The position numbers and the translations under genes are program-made. From positions 641,720 to 705,719 of the forward strand of contig CAUYUJ010021704.1 of assembly GCA_963575745.1 (NCBI GenBank): 64,000 nt of DNA, in the 5' to 3' direction. Origin of the DNA: Prorocentrum cordatum (Eukaryota > Sar > Dinophyceae > Prorocentrales > Prorocentraceae). Of the stretch, positions 1 to 11,443 are shown piece by piece. Under the pieces are notes generated by a model. It did no database searches, was not told the origin of the DNA, and saw nothing but the letters and a program-made list of their open reading frames with translations. Position 1 is the stretch's first letter. Each line of letters starts with the position of its first letter.

Positions 1-460
1 CGCCGCCGACGCCGGCGCCAGCCCGAGGAGAGTGAGAGAGGTGAAGTAGGGGAGGAGGGGAGGAAGGGGGGAGGGTTGAAACACCCCCGCCCCCCCCGTC
101 ACGGGAGGGGGGGAGTGGGGAGGGGGGGTTCGAACCCCCACCCTTCAATCCAGGGGGGCGGGGGGTCTGGTCCCAACCCCCCCCCTCCAAGCGCCCACAG
201 AACGCGCTCTTTCTCGCATCCCGAAGCCGCGATTGTCAACAAATTTGCACTGCGAATCGTCAGAATTCGAGAGATGTGTATTCAATTTTGCTCTGTTCAT
301 CGAGCCGTACGATATGGCCCTCGCGTGAAGTTTCGAGCCTCACGACGTCGCCCTCGCATCCCAACTTAGCTCCGGCATGCCACATCCTAAGAGAAGGGGG
401 GCCAGCGGCAATGGGCGAAGCCCTTGCGGATTAAAGTGTTGCCCCCACCCCGGGCGAACC
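1..460. other. G/C-rich sequence without a supported gene
   Basis: This stretch is dominated by G and C runs up to about position 190 and then by ordinary mixed sequence. I see no open frame with convincing coding character. The short palindrome around 125-143 looks like a tRNA T-arm, but no cloverleaf surrounds it. Confidence 0.5.
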
Positions 461-469
461 CTATTTGCT

Positions 470-680
470 GCCCCTCAGATCCAGGGTGCCACATGGCAAC
501 GCCACGCGGAAGTGGAGGCGCTCCCAGCTCATCATGATCTGCTCCATGCAGATGGTCTGCGCGTCCGAGCGGTAGCGCTGCACGTAGATCCTGAAGTGCT
601 TCCAGGACTGGTGGCGCAGCGCGTTCGGGTCCTGCAGGCACCGCCTCATGTGGCCGAGGTATTCGGCCACCGCCTCCAGA
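470..680 (-). CDS. possible single exon of an unrecognised gene
   Basis: A minus-strand open stretch of about 70 codons has a mixed, protein-like composition (including RRCLQDPNALRHQSWKHF) and strong G/C preference at third positions, unlike the adjoining CA repeat. A plausible 3' splice acceptor (GACAAG) lies just upstream near 680, and the frame runs into a stop at about 461. There is no upstream start codon that looks natural, so it would be an internal or terminal exon. I do not recognise the family. The CA array directly upstream would have to be intron or intergenic DNA. Confidence 0.4.
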
Positions 681-714
681 CTTGTCCGCACACGTCTCAC
701 AACAAAATTCAATG

Positions 715-1316
715 TCTACCAATGTCGACCCCAAACAAAAACAGACACACAAACAGACGCACAAGCAGACGCACAAGCAGACACACACAAACAGACAAGC
801 AAACAAACAAGCAAACAGACACACAGACACACAAACACCACACACCACGCACACCACACACACCACGCACCCCACACACCACACACACCACACACACACC
901 ACACACCCCACACACACCCAACACACACCACACACCACACACACAGACGCAGTCTCCACACACCCCACAAACCCCACACACCCCACATCCCCCCCTCCCC
1001 ACACACACACACACACACCAAAAACCCCACAACCCTTCCCAACATACACACCACACAATGCCACACACCACACACACCACACACACACATACCACACACA
1101 CACACACCACACACCATCCACACCCACCACACACACCACACACACCACACAAACAACACCACACACCACACAACACCACACCAAACACCACACACACACA
1201 CCAAACAGACTCCACACAACATCTCACCCACACACGCCGCACACACCACACACCACACACAGCCCCCACACCCGCCACAACCCCCCAAACCCCCCCATGC
1301 CCCACACAAACACACA

Positions 1317-1414
<98 letters not shown>

Positions 1415-2429
1415 CATAACACCACACAAAACACACACACACACGCATCACACACACGCACACATTACACACATCACACACAGTGCCCACACACCCCATA
1501 ACCCTCACACAAACCAGGCCCCCCCCCCACACACACACGCCCACACACACCACACACACCCACACACCGCACACACACACACTCACACACTCACACACAC
1601 ATACACACTACACAAACTCTCACACCACACACACTACGCACACACACACCACACACCACACACACCACACACACCACAGGCATACACCACACAACACCAC
1701 ACAACACCACGCACCACACACAACCACACACACACAACACACAGCCCCCACACCCCCCACAACCCCCACACACCCCAGAACCCCCCACTCGCACCCCCCC
1801 CCCACATACCCCCCCCCCACATACACACACACACACACACACACGCATCACACACACGCACACATTACACACACACACACACACATCACACACAGTGCCC
1901 GCACACACCATAACCCTCACACAAACCAGGCCCCCCCCACACACAATCCCCCCCCCCCCCGCACACACACACACTCACACACTCACACACACATACACAC
2001 TACACAACCTGTCACACACACACACTACGCACACACCACACACACCACACACACAGGCACACACTACACAACACCACACAACACCACGCACCACACACAA
2101 CCACACACACACAACACACAGCCCCCCCCCCCCCACAACCCCCACACACCCCGAACCCCCCACTCGCACACACACACACACACATACACACACCCGCTTA
2201 CACACAGACACACACACACACAACGGCATACACACACCACACACACCACGCGCACAAACACACACCACAAACACCACACACACATCACACAAAACACCGC
2301 ACACCACACACGCCACATGAACCACACACACAGGACACACAACACACACAGTCCCCACCCCCGCCACAACCCCCCACACACCCCACACACCCCGCATATA
2401 CACGCCTCACACCCCACAACCCCCCCCAA
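715..2429. repeat. CA-rich low-complexity array with ~402-bp higher-order repeat
   Basis: This region is almost entirely CA and CACAC variants with C-runs. A longer block (starting ACGCATCACACACACGCAC at about 1443) recurs at about 1845, giving a higher-order period near 402 bp. Long open frames here in every phase are artefacts of the dinucleotide repeat. A pure (CA)n core lies at about 1317-1411. The array stops abruptly at the LTR at 2430 and resumes at 18415, so the LTR retrotransposon is nested in it. Confidence 0.9.
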
Positions 2430-2612
2430 TCGAAAGTGAGCCTGGTCGGCCACATTGCATCCAATTCCATGTCGAAGGAATACGATATGGGGAGTGGATG
2501 GGTAAGATAGGATAAGATCGACGTATCTGTCTTTCCAGCACATAGCGACAGAGGCAACGGCGCGCGAGCTATACTCCCGATTCTATATAACATCTCCCAA
2601 AGAGCTACCCTT
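2430..2612 (-). repeat. 3' LTR (left copy)
   Basis: This copy begins TCGAAAGTGAGCCTGG and ends CTACCCTTAAAGT on the plus strand. It matches the right copy at 18179-18414 almost base for base, except that it lacks about 48 nt present in the right copy (around 18299-18347). The termini are not the usual TG...CA. The outer side abuts the CA array directly. Confidence 0.88.
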
Positions 2613-2994
2613 AAAGTCGGGAGGGGAGGAGACGGAGAGTATAGCCGCGCAGCTGTTAGGCTCTACAAAGGCCGCGCGCGCGACTGTTTGCAAGAAAAAC
2701 AGTGCGTACAGTCTGGCCTAACACCAGACTGTAAGGCGAGTTTCCTCGCAAGGCATTTCACGCAAATACGAGATCGCCCCCCCGGACGTCGAAGGGCTAT
2801 CGGCTCGGCTAGAGGTGAGCCAAACGGGCTACACCTCACCGAGCAAACGGATATTATGGCAAAGAGCCTGAACCAAGCTGAGCAGGCTCATCGCCAAGCG
2901 TGAAACGGCAGGCTCGTTTCCGAGCACCTAGAAGGGCGCCTCTATATTAGGCGCCCATGCTGGAAAACTGGACCGCGGGGGCAACAAGGACAGA
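2613..2994 (-). other. 3' untranslated region of the LTR element, rich in hairpins
   Basis: This non-coding stretch lies between the RNase H stop and the left LTR. It contains two 14-nt GNRA-type hairpins (2736-2749 and 2912-2925), a 6-bp-stem hairpin at 2711-2729, and a perfect 7-bp-stem hairpin (GGGCGCC with a 9-nt loop) at 2934-2956. The purine-rich tract beside the LTR lies on the plus strand, so it is not a polypurine tract for a minus-strand element. Confidence 0.6.
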
Positions 2995-4731
2995 CTAAAA
3001 CTGATTAGACTTAGGCTTGTTTCTGTCCTCGGGACCCCTAAAGGGAACAAGCTGCTTCACGTCATACTTACATGATTGAGTGCCTGACATCACTTCCAAA
3101 ACCAGCTCCCGATCGATGCTCCCCTTGGTATGCCCATCTCGGGTCATATGTCTAGTATCACACCACTGCACATTATGCGCTATACCTATATCCATGAGCT
3201 CACGTATCCAGCTGGTATGTCCAAGCAAGGTCCGTTCTGTCGGTATCTTGAGATCCTTGCTTGCTAGCGATTTATAAACCGACGCAGCGTCTATAGTAAG
3301 AGATACTTTAATGGCTAGGCCCCCAACTTCACGCATATCTCGTAGTTGTCGTGGAGTCAGAGCCCCTGCCTTGAGCTCGTGGAGAGTGATGAGCGTAGGG
3401 TAACACTCATCAAGATTATGTGTAGCTGCGAATGCCTCCGCGGCATAGCTGGGCCTCACCTGCAGTCGGTGTGATTTGCATAGTCCGTCGCAGAGGTGAA
3501 CGACGGATTTGCCTTGAGGCGAGTTTCCTCGCCGTAGTACGTTGGCCCCGCGTATGCCATAGCCCTTGGTATCATCGCCCTCCTCCCCGGTGAGCTTCCG
3601 ATGCCCTGAATCGCTGTGTATGTCAACTTCATTCGTCGGCTTCATCCGAGGGAAGGTGATGCGTTTCGGGCTGCTGATCAGCTTTCGCGTCACAGCATTC
3701 AGTCGCCTGACTTGTAGGTTGGTGGGCTCTTGGATTTTCTGGAGAGAGACCACGTATACCACGGGCCAGACTTGAGTAAGAAGGGCATAGGCGAGGGCTC
3801 CTCGCAAGCTGACGAACATGTCGGTAGTGAGTTTGGTGGCTTTGGCATCGGCCGCCGCTCCTGTAAGTTCTGGGTGTGTGATAGGACGTAGTTGTTTGAT
3901 ATACTCGTCCTGATCCATGATCACATCCCCTTGGTCATTCTTAGTGTAGCGAACGGCGCAGCTCGTATATGAGTGTTTGTTAAGCTTGCATTTGCCAAAC
4001 ACCTTTTCGACACGTTGTACATAGTCGTCTATATTTTTCTCTAGGCCTGTCATATTAATATCATCGACATATTTGGCCGTTAGCAAATCTTGGCTGAATT
4101 CAAATTCAGGATCATAACTTGTTGGTGTAAGGCCTATAGCTCGTGTGGTCGTACGAAGCTTGAGAGAGAACGCTCTTGGGGCGTCCTTTGTACCCGTTCC
4201 TGGCTTGAGGCACCTGAGGCAGTGTCGGCTTTCGTCATAGGATGAAAAGCCGGGCAGTGCACGATGTACCTGGGCACTTCCCGGTGGAAGGGTGAAGGAA
4301 ACCATGCGAGTTTCCTCGCCGGTGGCATGGGCAAGTTCCTCATAGGTCAAACCCTTGAGGAACGCTTTGTCGATATCCATGGATGCTAAGATCCACTCTG
4401 GATGGCATGCCGCCTCACTTGCCAGGAGTCTCTGGGGCTGCCTTCGAGCGGTTCCCGAGAAGGTTTCCACATCGAAAGCCTCAGTGTCCATACATCCACG
4501 AAGGACAAGTCTGAGACGGATGGTTCAAACGTTCTCGGTACCTACCGTCACAAACTTCCACTTATATACATATATGGATGTCATGATGCTGGGAGCTTTT
4601 GATAAATCATACATCTCAAAGCACGGGTTATCAAGCCAGATCTTGAGTTCAGTGTACAAAGCTGCATTAACCTCTTTCGGGTGTGCTGCTATGTCGGCTT
4701 TGGTGAGTAGGTCGTCTTCCTTGACTACCAC
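2995..4731 (-). pseudogene. copia-type reverse transcriptase and RNase H
   Basis: This is the 3' end of the retrotransposon polyprotein. It would copy element RNA into DNA in the virus-like particle. The RT (RVT_2 type) shows the A-box SMDIDKAFLKG (about 4350-4388) and the catalytic YVDD in AKYVDDINMTG (about 4047-4083). An RNase H domain follows, with DIHSDSG (about 3600-3620), an acidic AAEAFAATHNLDE block (about 3408-3450) and TIDAASVYKSL (about 3265-3300). An in-frame TGA at 4525-4527 interrupts the domain just after a KWKFVTVG block, and the same frame is open on both sides. Upstream, the frame differs from the integrase tail, so there is also a frame change near 4730. The 498-codon part after the stop is intact. 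It is inactive unless the stop is read through. Confidence 0.85.
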
Positions 4732-5978
4732 AGCACGTTAGCAGAAGGTACATATACTCTCATCGTTGCGACCATATCAGTGTCGAGCTGTGCAAGTTGA
4801 GTCTGATCCAACACTACCTTTGACATTTCTGATGTAAAACATAACTCAACATAGGGACCATATTCATCACTGTCAAGAGAGTAGCCCTCGTCAGGTGTGG
4901 TTGAGCATAGAGAGACTAGACAGGGCTCTTGTGGTTCAGGCTCGTCTCCGAGCGTTTCCGACAATGCGATATCTTCTTCGTCCACAGATGCTGAAACCAA
5001 AACACATTGGTCGGGCAGCATGGTTGTTGGGACGCAGTAGAGATAATCGTCGGTAGTCGTCGTGGGATGAAGGTCCATACGTAACTCGTCGTACCACTCT
5101 TCCAGCATCATGGCTTCGATATTATGTTCCTCGTTATCTTCATAGATTGTCGACAGACGGCCTTCACTTGGCGATGAAGCACCTGGGGTGTCTGGTGGAG
5201 GCCTGCTTCCAGGCGAATCGTGTTCTCCAGACGCGGTGCCCGAGTGCTGATACTTGGCCAGGTCGTCGTGAAATCCTGAGGAAGGAACATGTGAGGTCAA
5301 GCATTGGATAAGTCTGGAATGAGTGCTACCAGTGATTTGAGACATGTTCAGGCCAGTGTCCACACACTCATAATGGTGGAAGGCTGGGCTGACATCATTG
5401 TCGTAGTGGATCAGCGTAGACCCGGTGGCGTACTTTACTGCAGGTAGACTTGACACACTTTTGGCCAATCTAACTGCTACTACGTGTTCTACTCGGAAAT
5501 AGTTTCGCACGAGATACTGTAGTGCAAGATGTACGCGCGGGTGAAACTTGCTGTCGTCTGAAAGATTGAGGTTTCCCTTGTAGTCTGGGATGTAGCCAAA
5601 GACTTTGGCAGGTTTCCCTGCGCCGAGGTGTGCCACATACGTAAGGACTGTTTGCGTGGCCATACTATCCATGCCAAGTTCCCGTGTGAGGAGACATTCA
5701 ATGTATAGCGTGTGACGAGCATCAGGATACATCACAATTACCTCACGAGATCCTGTCTTGACAACAATGTGTCCTCTTTCAGGCACGTTACGGATCACAG
5801 GGAATGGGCCGTTCCAGCCTCCATGATCGTCCTTAGTGGCAGTGGGTCGATGGTAGTCGACCAGATCCCCTGCTGAGTAAAGGCGAGCACCATCAGGAGA
5901 CGTTTTAACCCTGAGAGCACGATTTGTCTTGGCCACAGCCGTGGCTTGAGTTATTGCTTCTAGGCTAACTTCCCTCAC
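4725..5978 (-). pseudogene. integrase C-terminal region and linker to RT
   Basis: These 417 codons continue the integrase frame after an in-frame TGA at 6090-6092. The first ~90 residues hold a GDLVDYHRP ... GWNGPFPVI ... REVIVMYPDARHTL block that resembles the small beta-barrel found after retroviral and copia integrase cores. That reading is by-eye only. The remainder is acidic and Ser/Pro/Thr-rich (for example an EEWYDELRMDL patch), as expected for the divergent linker before RT in copia polyproteins. The frame ends at 4725 and RT continues in another phase. A GAGA-loop hairpin at 4940-4953 encodes LGDEP and a GAAA-loop one at 5608-5621 encodes AGKPA. Confidence 0.65.
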
Positions 5979-6089
5979 ACGACGTTCCCGTTCATGGCCT
6001 GATGTCTCGGGTCCCTTGGGAAAGTCAAGGGTGTCGAGGTCAGGAAGAAAGGGGGGCTGGCGTCCAGTGTGTGCTTGGCATGGCGATAC

Positions 6090-7493
6090 TCAGTTGTAAA
6101 ACGTGAAGGCGTTGGCAACGAAGATGCCTTCAGCCAATACCCTAGTGAATACGACAGGGATGTTGTGTCTGTTCAGCTCTTCCTCAATCATGTGGAGGAC
6201 GCCCCTGAGAATACCGCTTCGTGACTCGATTGAAGTCGCGTGTTGGCCAGGCGCCCGGACACGGAGTGTTGTACCCTTATTCGCCATCATGGCCTTAGCG
6301 GTATCATTGTTCAGGGCGCCTTCTCCATCTGAGTACAAGACTTTGAAGGGCCCATGATAGGCAATCCAGCAGTAGTGGTAGGCATCGAGTATCGTGTCAC
6401 GTTCTCTGTCGGAAATTTCTTGGCCTGCTGCCAAGCGAATACAACGATCCATAATGTGGAATATGGTTCGTTTCTTGTAAGACATGAGATCCACGTCGCC
6501 TTCATCGAGCCAATTTCCAGGAAGGTTCACCGAAGGTAATGTTGAGTTTCCTGGACGTTCCCATGCTCTGCATTCCCGACAGGTGTCGCAAACTTCTTTT
6601 ATCATATTCAGTCGAACGTTGTCCAGTCCCACTTTGTCTAGGATTAGCCTCATCTTGGGTTCCTTCGCATGATGCCACCGTAGGTGCAGTTTACGGGGTT
6701 CCTTTTTAACGACATGAGGTTCATGACTACGGAGATTTTGCAGACTGCGTTGGATATCAAATCTCGCCCAGTCAGGTAGTCGTGGAGCCCCCGAGCCGGT
6801 GGAGGCAAGAGGGTTCCATGTAGCTCTCCGCAGTCGGTCTCCTTCGTCAACTGCATCTGGTGGTGGTGGTGCGCCTTGTAGGCGACCGCGACGGGCCGCT
6901 ACCTGTGGCGGTTCGCCAGAGGACGCAGAAGGCGTGTTTCCACGCTCGGGGGCGTCTCGTAGCATGTCGTAATTGCTGGTATCAGATGTCGGATCAGCGT
7001 TCCCGAAGGATCGCGGTCGCGGTGGCCTGGCGTGTGCGCCTTGGCGGCCACCTGACGCTGAAGCTTGGCCCTCACCAGGTTTGGGTAAGGGTTTCCACCA
7101 AGCTGGCACAGTCTTACCTTCGGGGTCATGATCATCTGGAAGTTTAAATGGTTCAGCAAAACGACATTTACCAGGTTCAATATCGAGGTGGTTCTTAACA
7201 CCTTTGCTTCTCGTAAGATCCCTCTGGCATGCGGGACATGGCCAATATACAGAGATAGAATCATGATACTTACACTGCGTAGGGTCTCTGTTGTGGCTAG
7301 GACTGTCCTTTCGGACATTGTCGATGCATGCAGGGCCTGTAGCCACGTTTGGGACGATACGATCGCCGATGCGTCTCATACCTTCTCCCGGTTCGGCTTG
7401 ATCAGGAAGGTCAGCAGGGTAAGCATGTGCGGTGCGTGTTGGCGCGTTTCCGCGCGTAGAGTCAATGGCTTTCGCCAAATAGACGGCCTCCAC
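6090..7493 (-). pseudogene. copia-type integrase (HHCC zinc domain and DDE core)
   Basis: The segment would insert element cDNA into the genome. A cysteine motif CPACQRDLTRSKGVKNH (about 7195-7245) is followed by a basic, proline-rich stretch. An integrase-type zinc region then follows, with HLRWHHAKEP ... VCDTCRECRAW (about 6570-6690). The catalytic core shows an Asp in EGDVDLMSYKK, an Asp in VLYSDGEGALNND (about 6300-6330) and a Glu in HATSIESRSG about 34 residues later, close to the DD35E spacing. The frame ends in TGA at 6090-6092, yet homologous-looking sequence continues in the same frame downstream. The upstream border is an in-frame TAA at 7521. Two GNRA hairpins encode RGNTP and RGNAP. 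Confidence 0.82.
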
Positions 7494-7520
7494 AAAGGCA
7501 GACTGCAGTCGTCGAGTGTA

Positions 7521-9455
7521 TTATTGTGCCACTGAAAGCTCTCTGTTGCACGGTTGTGCGTGCACATGCTGACCGTTGCATTTGAGTCGCTCAAAGGGTT
7601 TAAGAATCGTCTCGTCGTTGCTGGTGGTATTTGTCGCCTTCTTAATGTAGTCACCAGCCGTATCTTTGAGTCCCGTCGCACACTGATCAATGCGTACGGT
7701 TGTGATGTGTGGTCGGTTGGCAAGTTCCTTCCATGGGGAAATGTCATCCACCCATGTTCCTGTAGGTTGTTCGCGTATAAACCACCTCCGTGCATCATCT
7801 TGAGCGACAGCAATTTTACCACAATAAGTTATGTGTGGTAAATATTATTTGTGGTGCTGTTCCCAAGTGTTGTGATTGACTTTGTAGCTGTAGTAGGATG
7901 GTGGTCCTGTGGTGCGGCAACTGGGTTGTAGCATGGCAACTCGTACGTAGCATATTGCGAAGTAGTGATCTACAGCCCGCTGCACCGAGGGGTCTCCCAG
8001 GTCGACATACGTGGTCTTGTCTAGGTTGTCTCCTGAGGAGAGCCCCCTTGAGAAGGCAAGCTCTGAAATGCCACCCTCACCGCCGCAAAGCTCCAACATA
8101 TCCACGCAGTTGTTATGACCATAGCATAGAGTAGCGACTATGCTGTATATGTCAGCGCGTGTGTCGGGCATAGATGTGGGGAGGGTAAGGAACAGGTCAT
8201 CATCCTCATCGGAGCTTATCAGCTCAGTAGGGACGTCAGTGCTCCAGGTCGCCATAAGATCCTGTCCGAGTCCTGACAAGTCGTCGCCGCAATCGTCGTT
8301 TCCGTCTTCAACGTGCTTTTTGATGCGGCGAGGCTTGATGCCTGCTTCCTTTTCGGCTTTGAGCCTTTCCTTCTGCTTGATACGCGATTCTGTAGGTAAG
8401 ACTTGCTCATCTTGTTCGCCGGTCTGTGTGCCCATGGTCGTGGTTGAGTGGGTACATGCATCAATCGCCAAAGTCGGGAGGGGGAGAGGACAGTCATCTA
8501 TGATGACGCGTCTAGGTTTCTGTGGTGATTGAGTAGGCTCGTTTCCGAGCAAGACCGGTTCCTCGGGTTGCCAATACAGTCGTGTGCTGATGTTGGCAAT
8601 CCCTGCAAGTAGTGGTGCATGCCAATCATATCCTGTTGGTTGACCGGCTACTGCGATGTCCTGGATGACCGCATTGGTATCCAAGTTAATTGTTACACGT
8701 CGGATAACATCAGACCATTTCGGTCCTCCCTTGTTGGTCGTCACGTAGTGATGGATGTTATGGTCCGTGCGTGTATAGGTGTTCAAATATATAGGGACGT
8801 TTCCGTGCGCGGTGGTGCTTCCCAAGATTTTGTCGTTCAGATGACGGATGAGTGCAGTACGTGTCTGAGCTCGCCATTCATCATGCCGTACCGTTTGGCC
8901 GTACCAATCCAACACATGTTGTGGTATCGCCAATTTGCATGTACATGCCCACAGCTTAGAGTTAATCGGTATTGATGTCGCTACCTGCATAGAAGTACCA
9001 CTCGGTGTACTGTCTTGCATATTGAACCGGATACCGAAATGACACAAACGCATCCGTATCACTGACAACATAAGATCTTCCAGAGTATCACGTACTGGAT
9101 ATAACTTCCAAACATATCCTGGGGGACCAAACATTATGATTTTAATAAGGAGCTTCCTGGCTTTTATCAAGAGGCTTTGGATACGTGACCAATGTGGGGC
9201 CACTCTCTTCCCTGGAGTTCGTACATACCAGTCACCCGGGGTACTAATCCATATGAGAGTGTAATCTCCACTGATCACCGCACCCAGGAAATATGTGCCC
9301 ACACTCGTCATAAGCTCATTGTGGGAAATACGATCACAGATATAACCTCGGGTGCGGAGGTCGGCGCAAGCCTCTCTCGTATCTTCAATGACAAAAGCTC
9401 TTTTGTTAAGGCAGGTTACCCCGCTGTCCTTGTTACCCCCCGGCCTTTCGGCCAT
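7521..9455 (-). pseudogene. retrotransposon segment with methyltransferase-like domain
   Basis: This is one frame broken by a TAA near 7845 and another near 7521. The first ~300 residues are unrecognised. From about 8100 downward comes LELCGGEGGIS, resembling SAM-binding motif I of Rossmann methyltransferases. DLGDPSVQRAVDHYF and MLQPSCRTTGPPS follow. After the stop come TWVDDISPWKELANRPH, RIDQCATGL and KPFERLKCNGQHVHAQP. Dinoflagellate retrotransposons carrying cytosine methyltransferases have been published, but I cannot show that this domain belongs to that family. A DNA-methylation role is inference. A PCQ catalytic motif is not seen, so it may be a degenerate or different methyltransferase-like fold. 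It lies between protease and integrase. Confidence 0.6.
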
Positions 9456-9494
9456 CAGGCAAGACGACGAGGGGGCGGCGTCGCCCTGCCATCT

Positions 9495-10874
9495 TCAAGA
9501 TAAAGAAGATGTGTCTGCAATGTCTGCCAGCATCTGGGCTTCCCTCAGATGCTGGAGCTCAGCACTGCAGCGCGCCGTGGCCTCAGAGGCGGATTGCTCC
9601 GCAGATGCTGCCAGCATGGATGGATTATCCATCAGCTGCTTCAGCACACCCTTGGACCTTGCGTCACTGACTGTCTGCAGCTCACGGTTCGTGTACCCCA
9701 TCACTATCTTCCGGCGGGACCGTACAGCGTCCATGGGTACACTTCCACCATGCTGGGCCAGTGTCCTGGCTACGAAGCAATCGAACGTCTCAAGATCGTC
9801 GATGCTATCGCCTCTCATCATAGCTTTGGCGAGCGACTCCATCAACCCCTGAGGCAGGTTTCCCTGCAATTGTTCGCGCTCCTGCGCCGGGGTCGGCTCG
9901 CCCGTCAGCACCGTCTGAAATGACGTACTGCTTGAGCTCGAGGCGGGTTGCCCCGCAGCTCCAAATCGATCACACCTGATCGACAGATGCCCTGATGGCA
10001 GCTTCGTCGTCGGCATGATCTTGGAGCCCTCGGGGAGCTCCATCTTGACCTGTCCCTTCCCAGGGAATATCAGCTTCTCCTGGCCTCGTTCGAGCACAAT
10101 AATAGTGCGTTTGTCCTGCGTGCTATCGAGGCCTAGGATGGCTGGCAGGTCTTTGCCACAGCCTGACACAATGTTCGTTTTGTACAAATCGAGCTGGGTC
10201 GAGCCCTGGTACTCGCAGGCAATACTGAAGGTGCCTACGGCATCCGCTGGGGCCGACCCTTCGCCCACCCCGTTGATGTTCAAACGAGAACGGGGTTCGA
10301 ACGTGCAGGAACGGCCGTGTGCCTCAGCAGCCTGGACAAACTTGCGGCTCGTGTTTTCTCCCATTATGTTGATCTTCGAGCCTACATCGATGAGGATAGA
10401 GTTTCCACCATCGTCCAAGAAAGTCTTACTCGGCTGCTTGATGTGCACTGTTTCTGAAGTGCCGGCTGTGCCGTCTGGCGGGTTTCCCCGCGATTCGGTC
10501 GTACTCCATGGCGGGTTTCCCCGCATTGCGCTGGCACCCGGCCAGCCTTCGGCCATACGTACCAGGTCGATGTACTGGAAGTACGACACGTGCTGAACAT
10601 GAGCGCCACGCTCCTCCCGCCAGTTGGCATACTCATCACGTATGCTCTTATACTGCTCGCGGGTAGTGCGTCTCGTCAGCGTCAGATACGAGTGAAGGGC
10701 GATGTCCTGCAACCCCTCATTCGTGAGGTGATCCCTGTACTGCAGCCACTCATCGAACTCCTCGTTCGTCGCTGCGATATCGACGGCCCTGGCTGCTGTT
10801 GCTGCTGTTGCCACTGAGGAGCCTGAGAGGTCAAACGACGCACCCTCAGTCTCAGGATTGTGGGCATCCAGCAT
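9495..10874 (-). pseudogene. retropepsin-like aspartic protease segment
   Basis: These 459 codons contain a retroviral-type protease that would process the polyprotein. The active-site loop reads LIDVGSKINIMG (about 10355-10400), with DVG in place of the usual DTG or DSG. The second conserved block ILGLDS lies at about 10125-10145, within a roughly 100-residue spacing normal for retropepsins. Valine at the DTG position would be unusual for an active enzyme, so activity is doubtful. The frame ends in TGA at 9495, and the same frame stays open into the methyltransferase-like segment. Upstream, the RING-containing segment is in another phase, so a frame change is required near 10870. Two adjacent GNRA hairpins at 10478 and 10511 both encode RGNPP. 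Confidence 0.7.
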
Positions 10875-11443
10875 AAAGGTTGTGTGCGCATTACCATTTG
10901 AGTCTGGAAATGCCGAACGCGCAACTCACGCAGCTGATCAGGGTCCAGTGCCAGCTCTGCCCCGCCCCCACTCTGGGGAGACATCTGAGGAGACACCTGT
11001 GGGGTGTTAGGCAGGTTTCCCTGCTGAGGCGCCGTCATCGGGATAAGCTGATCGAAGTATCCCGTCTCCATCGGCGGCCTCACCTCCTCTGGCAGGTTTC
11101 CCTGCTGCTGGGGCTGAGCTGTCTGCCTGTCTAGCATCCTGGCTGTCATCTCCTCCACCATGCTCCTCAACTCCCGCAGCTCCCTCGCTGCTTGCTCAGG
11201 AGCCTGAGTGTAGGAGCCGGTCCATGGGAATGATGACGCTATGATGCCAGGCGCTCGGCAGATAGCACATGGTGGTTGCTGAGGATCTCCCTCGCGCTGG
11301 TTTGCAACATGGCCCACCGCATTTGAATTCCACCACTCCTCATGGAATAAGTGATTACACCTCAAACGGTAAACGCTCCCTGGGCTGAAATTCTTCGAGG
11401 CATACCGCGCAGGTATCTTCCATCCCAGTGAAAACTTCCACAT
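10682..11443 (-). pseudogene. polyprotein segment with C-terminal half of a RING-like finger
   Basis: This frame picks up where the previous one ends. It begins with the second half of a RING-H2-like finger: LRCNHLFHEEWW, then PPCAICRAPG (about 11240-11370). The first pair of ligands, CAVCLEEF, is in the overlapping upstream frame. The usual sixth ligand (Cys after FHxx) is Trp here. The rest is Gln/Pro-rich linker with a coiled-coil-like ARELRELRSMVEEMTAR stretch and two QGNLP hairpins (11011 and 11092). The 3' part overlaps the protease frame in another phase. RING fingers usually act in ubiquitin ligases. A role in the element is unknown. Confidence 0.55.

Noticed and set aside
105-150. 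tRNA T-arm-like motif GGTTCGAACCCCCA
   Set aside because: It is part of a simple palindrome within G/C runs. No D-arm, anticodon stem or acceptor stem of suitable spacing is present.
377-2543. Long overlapping open frames in the CA array (both strands)
   Set aside because: They are dinucleotide-repeat artefacts giving poly-(Thr-His) or poly-(Cys-Val), with no start context or domain.
2613-2640. Polypurine tract beside the left LTR
   Set aside because: The purine strand is the plus strand, but the element is on the minus strand, so it cannot be its polypurine tract.
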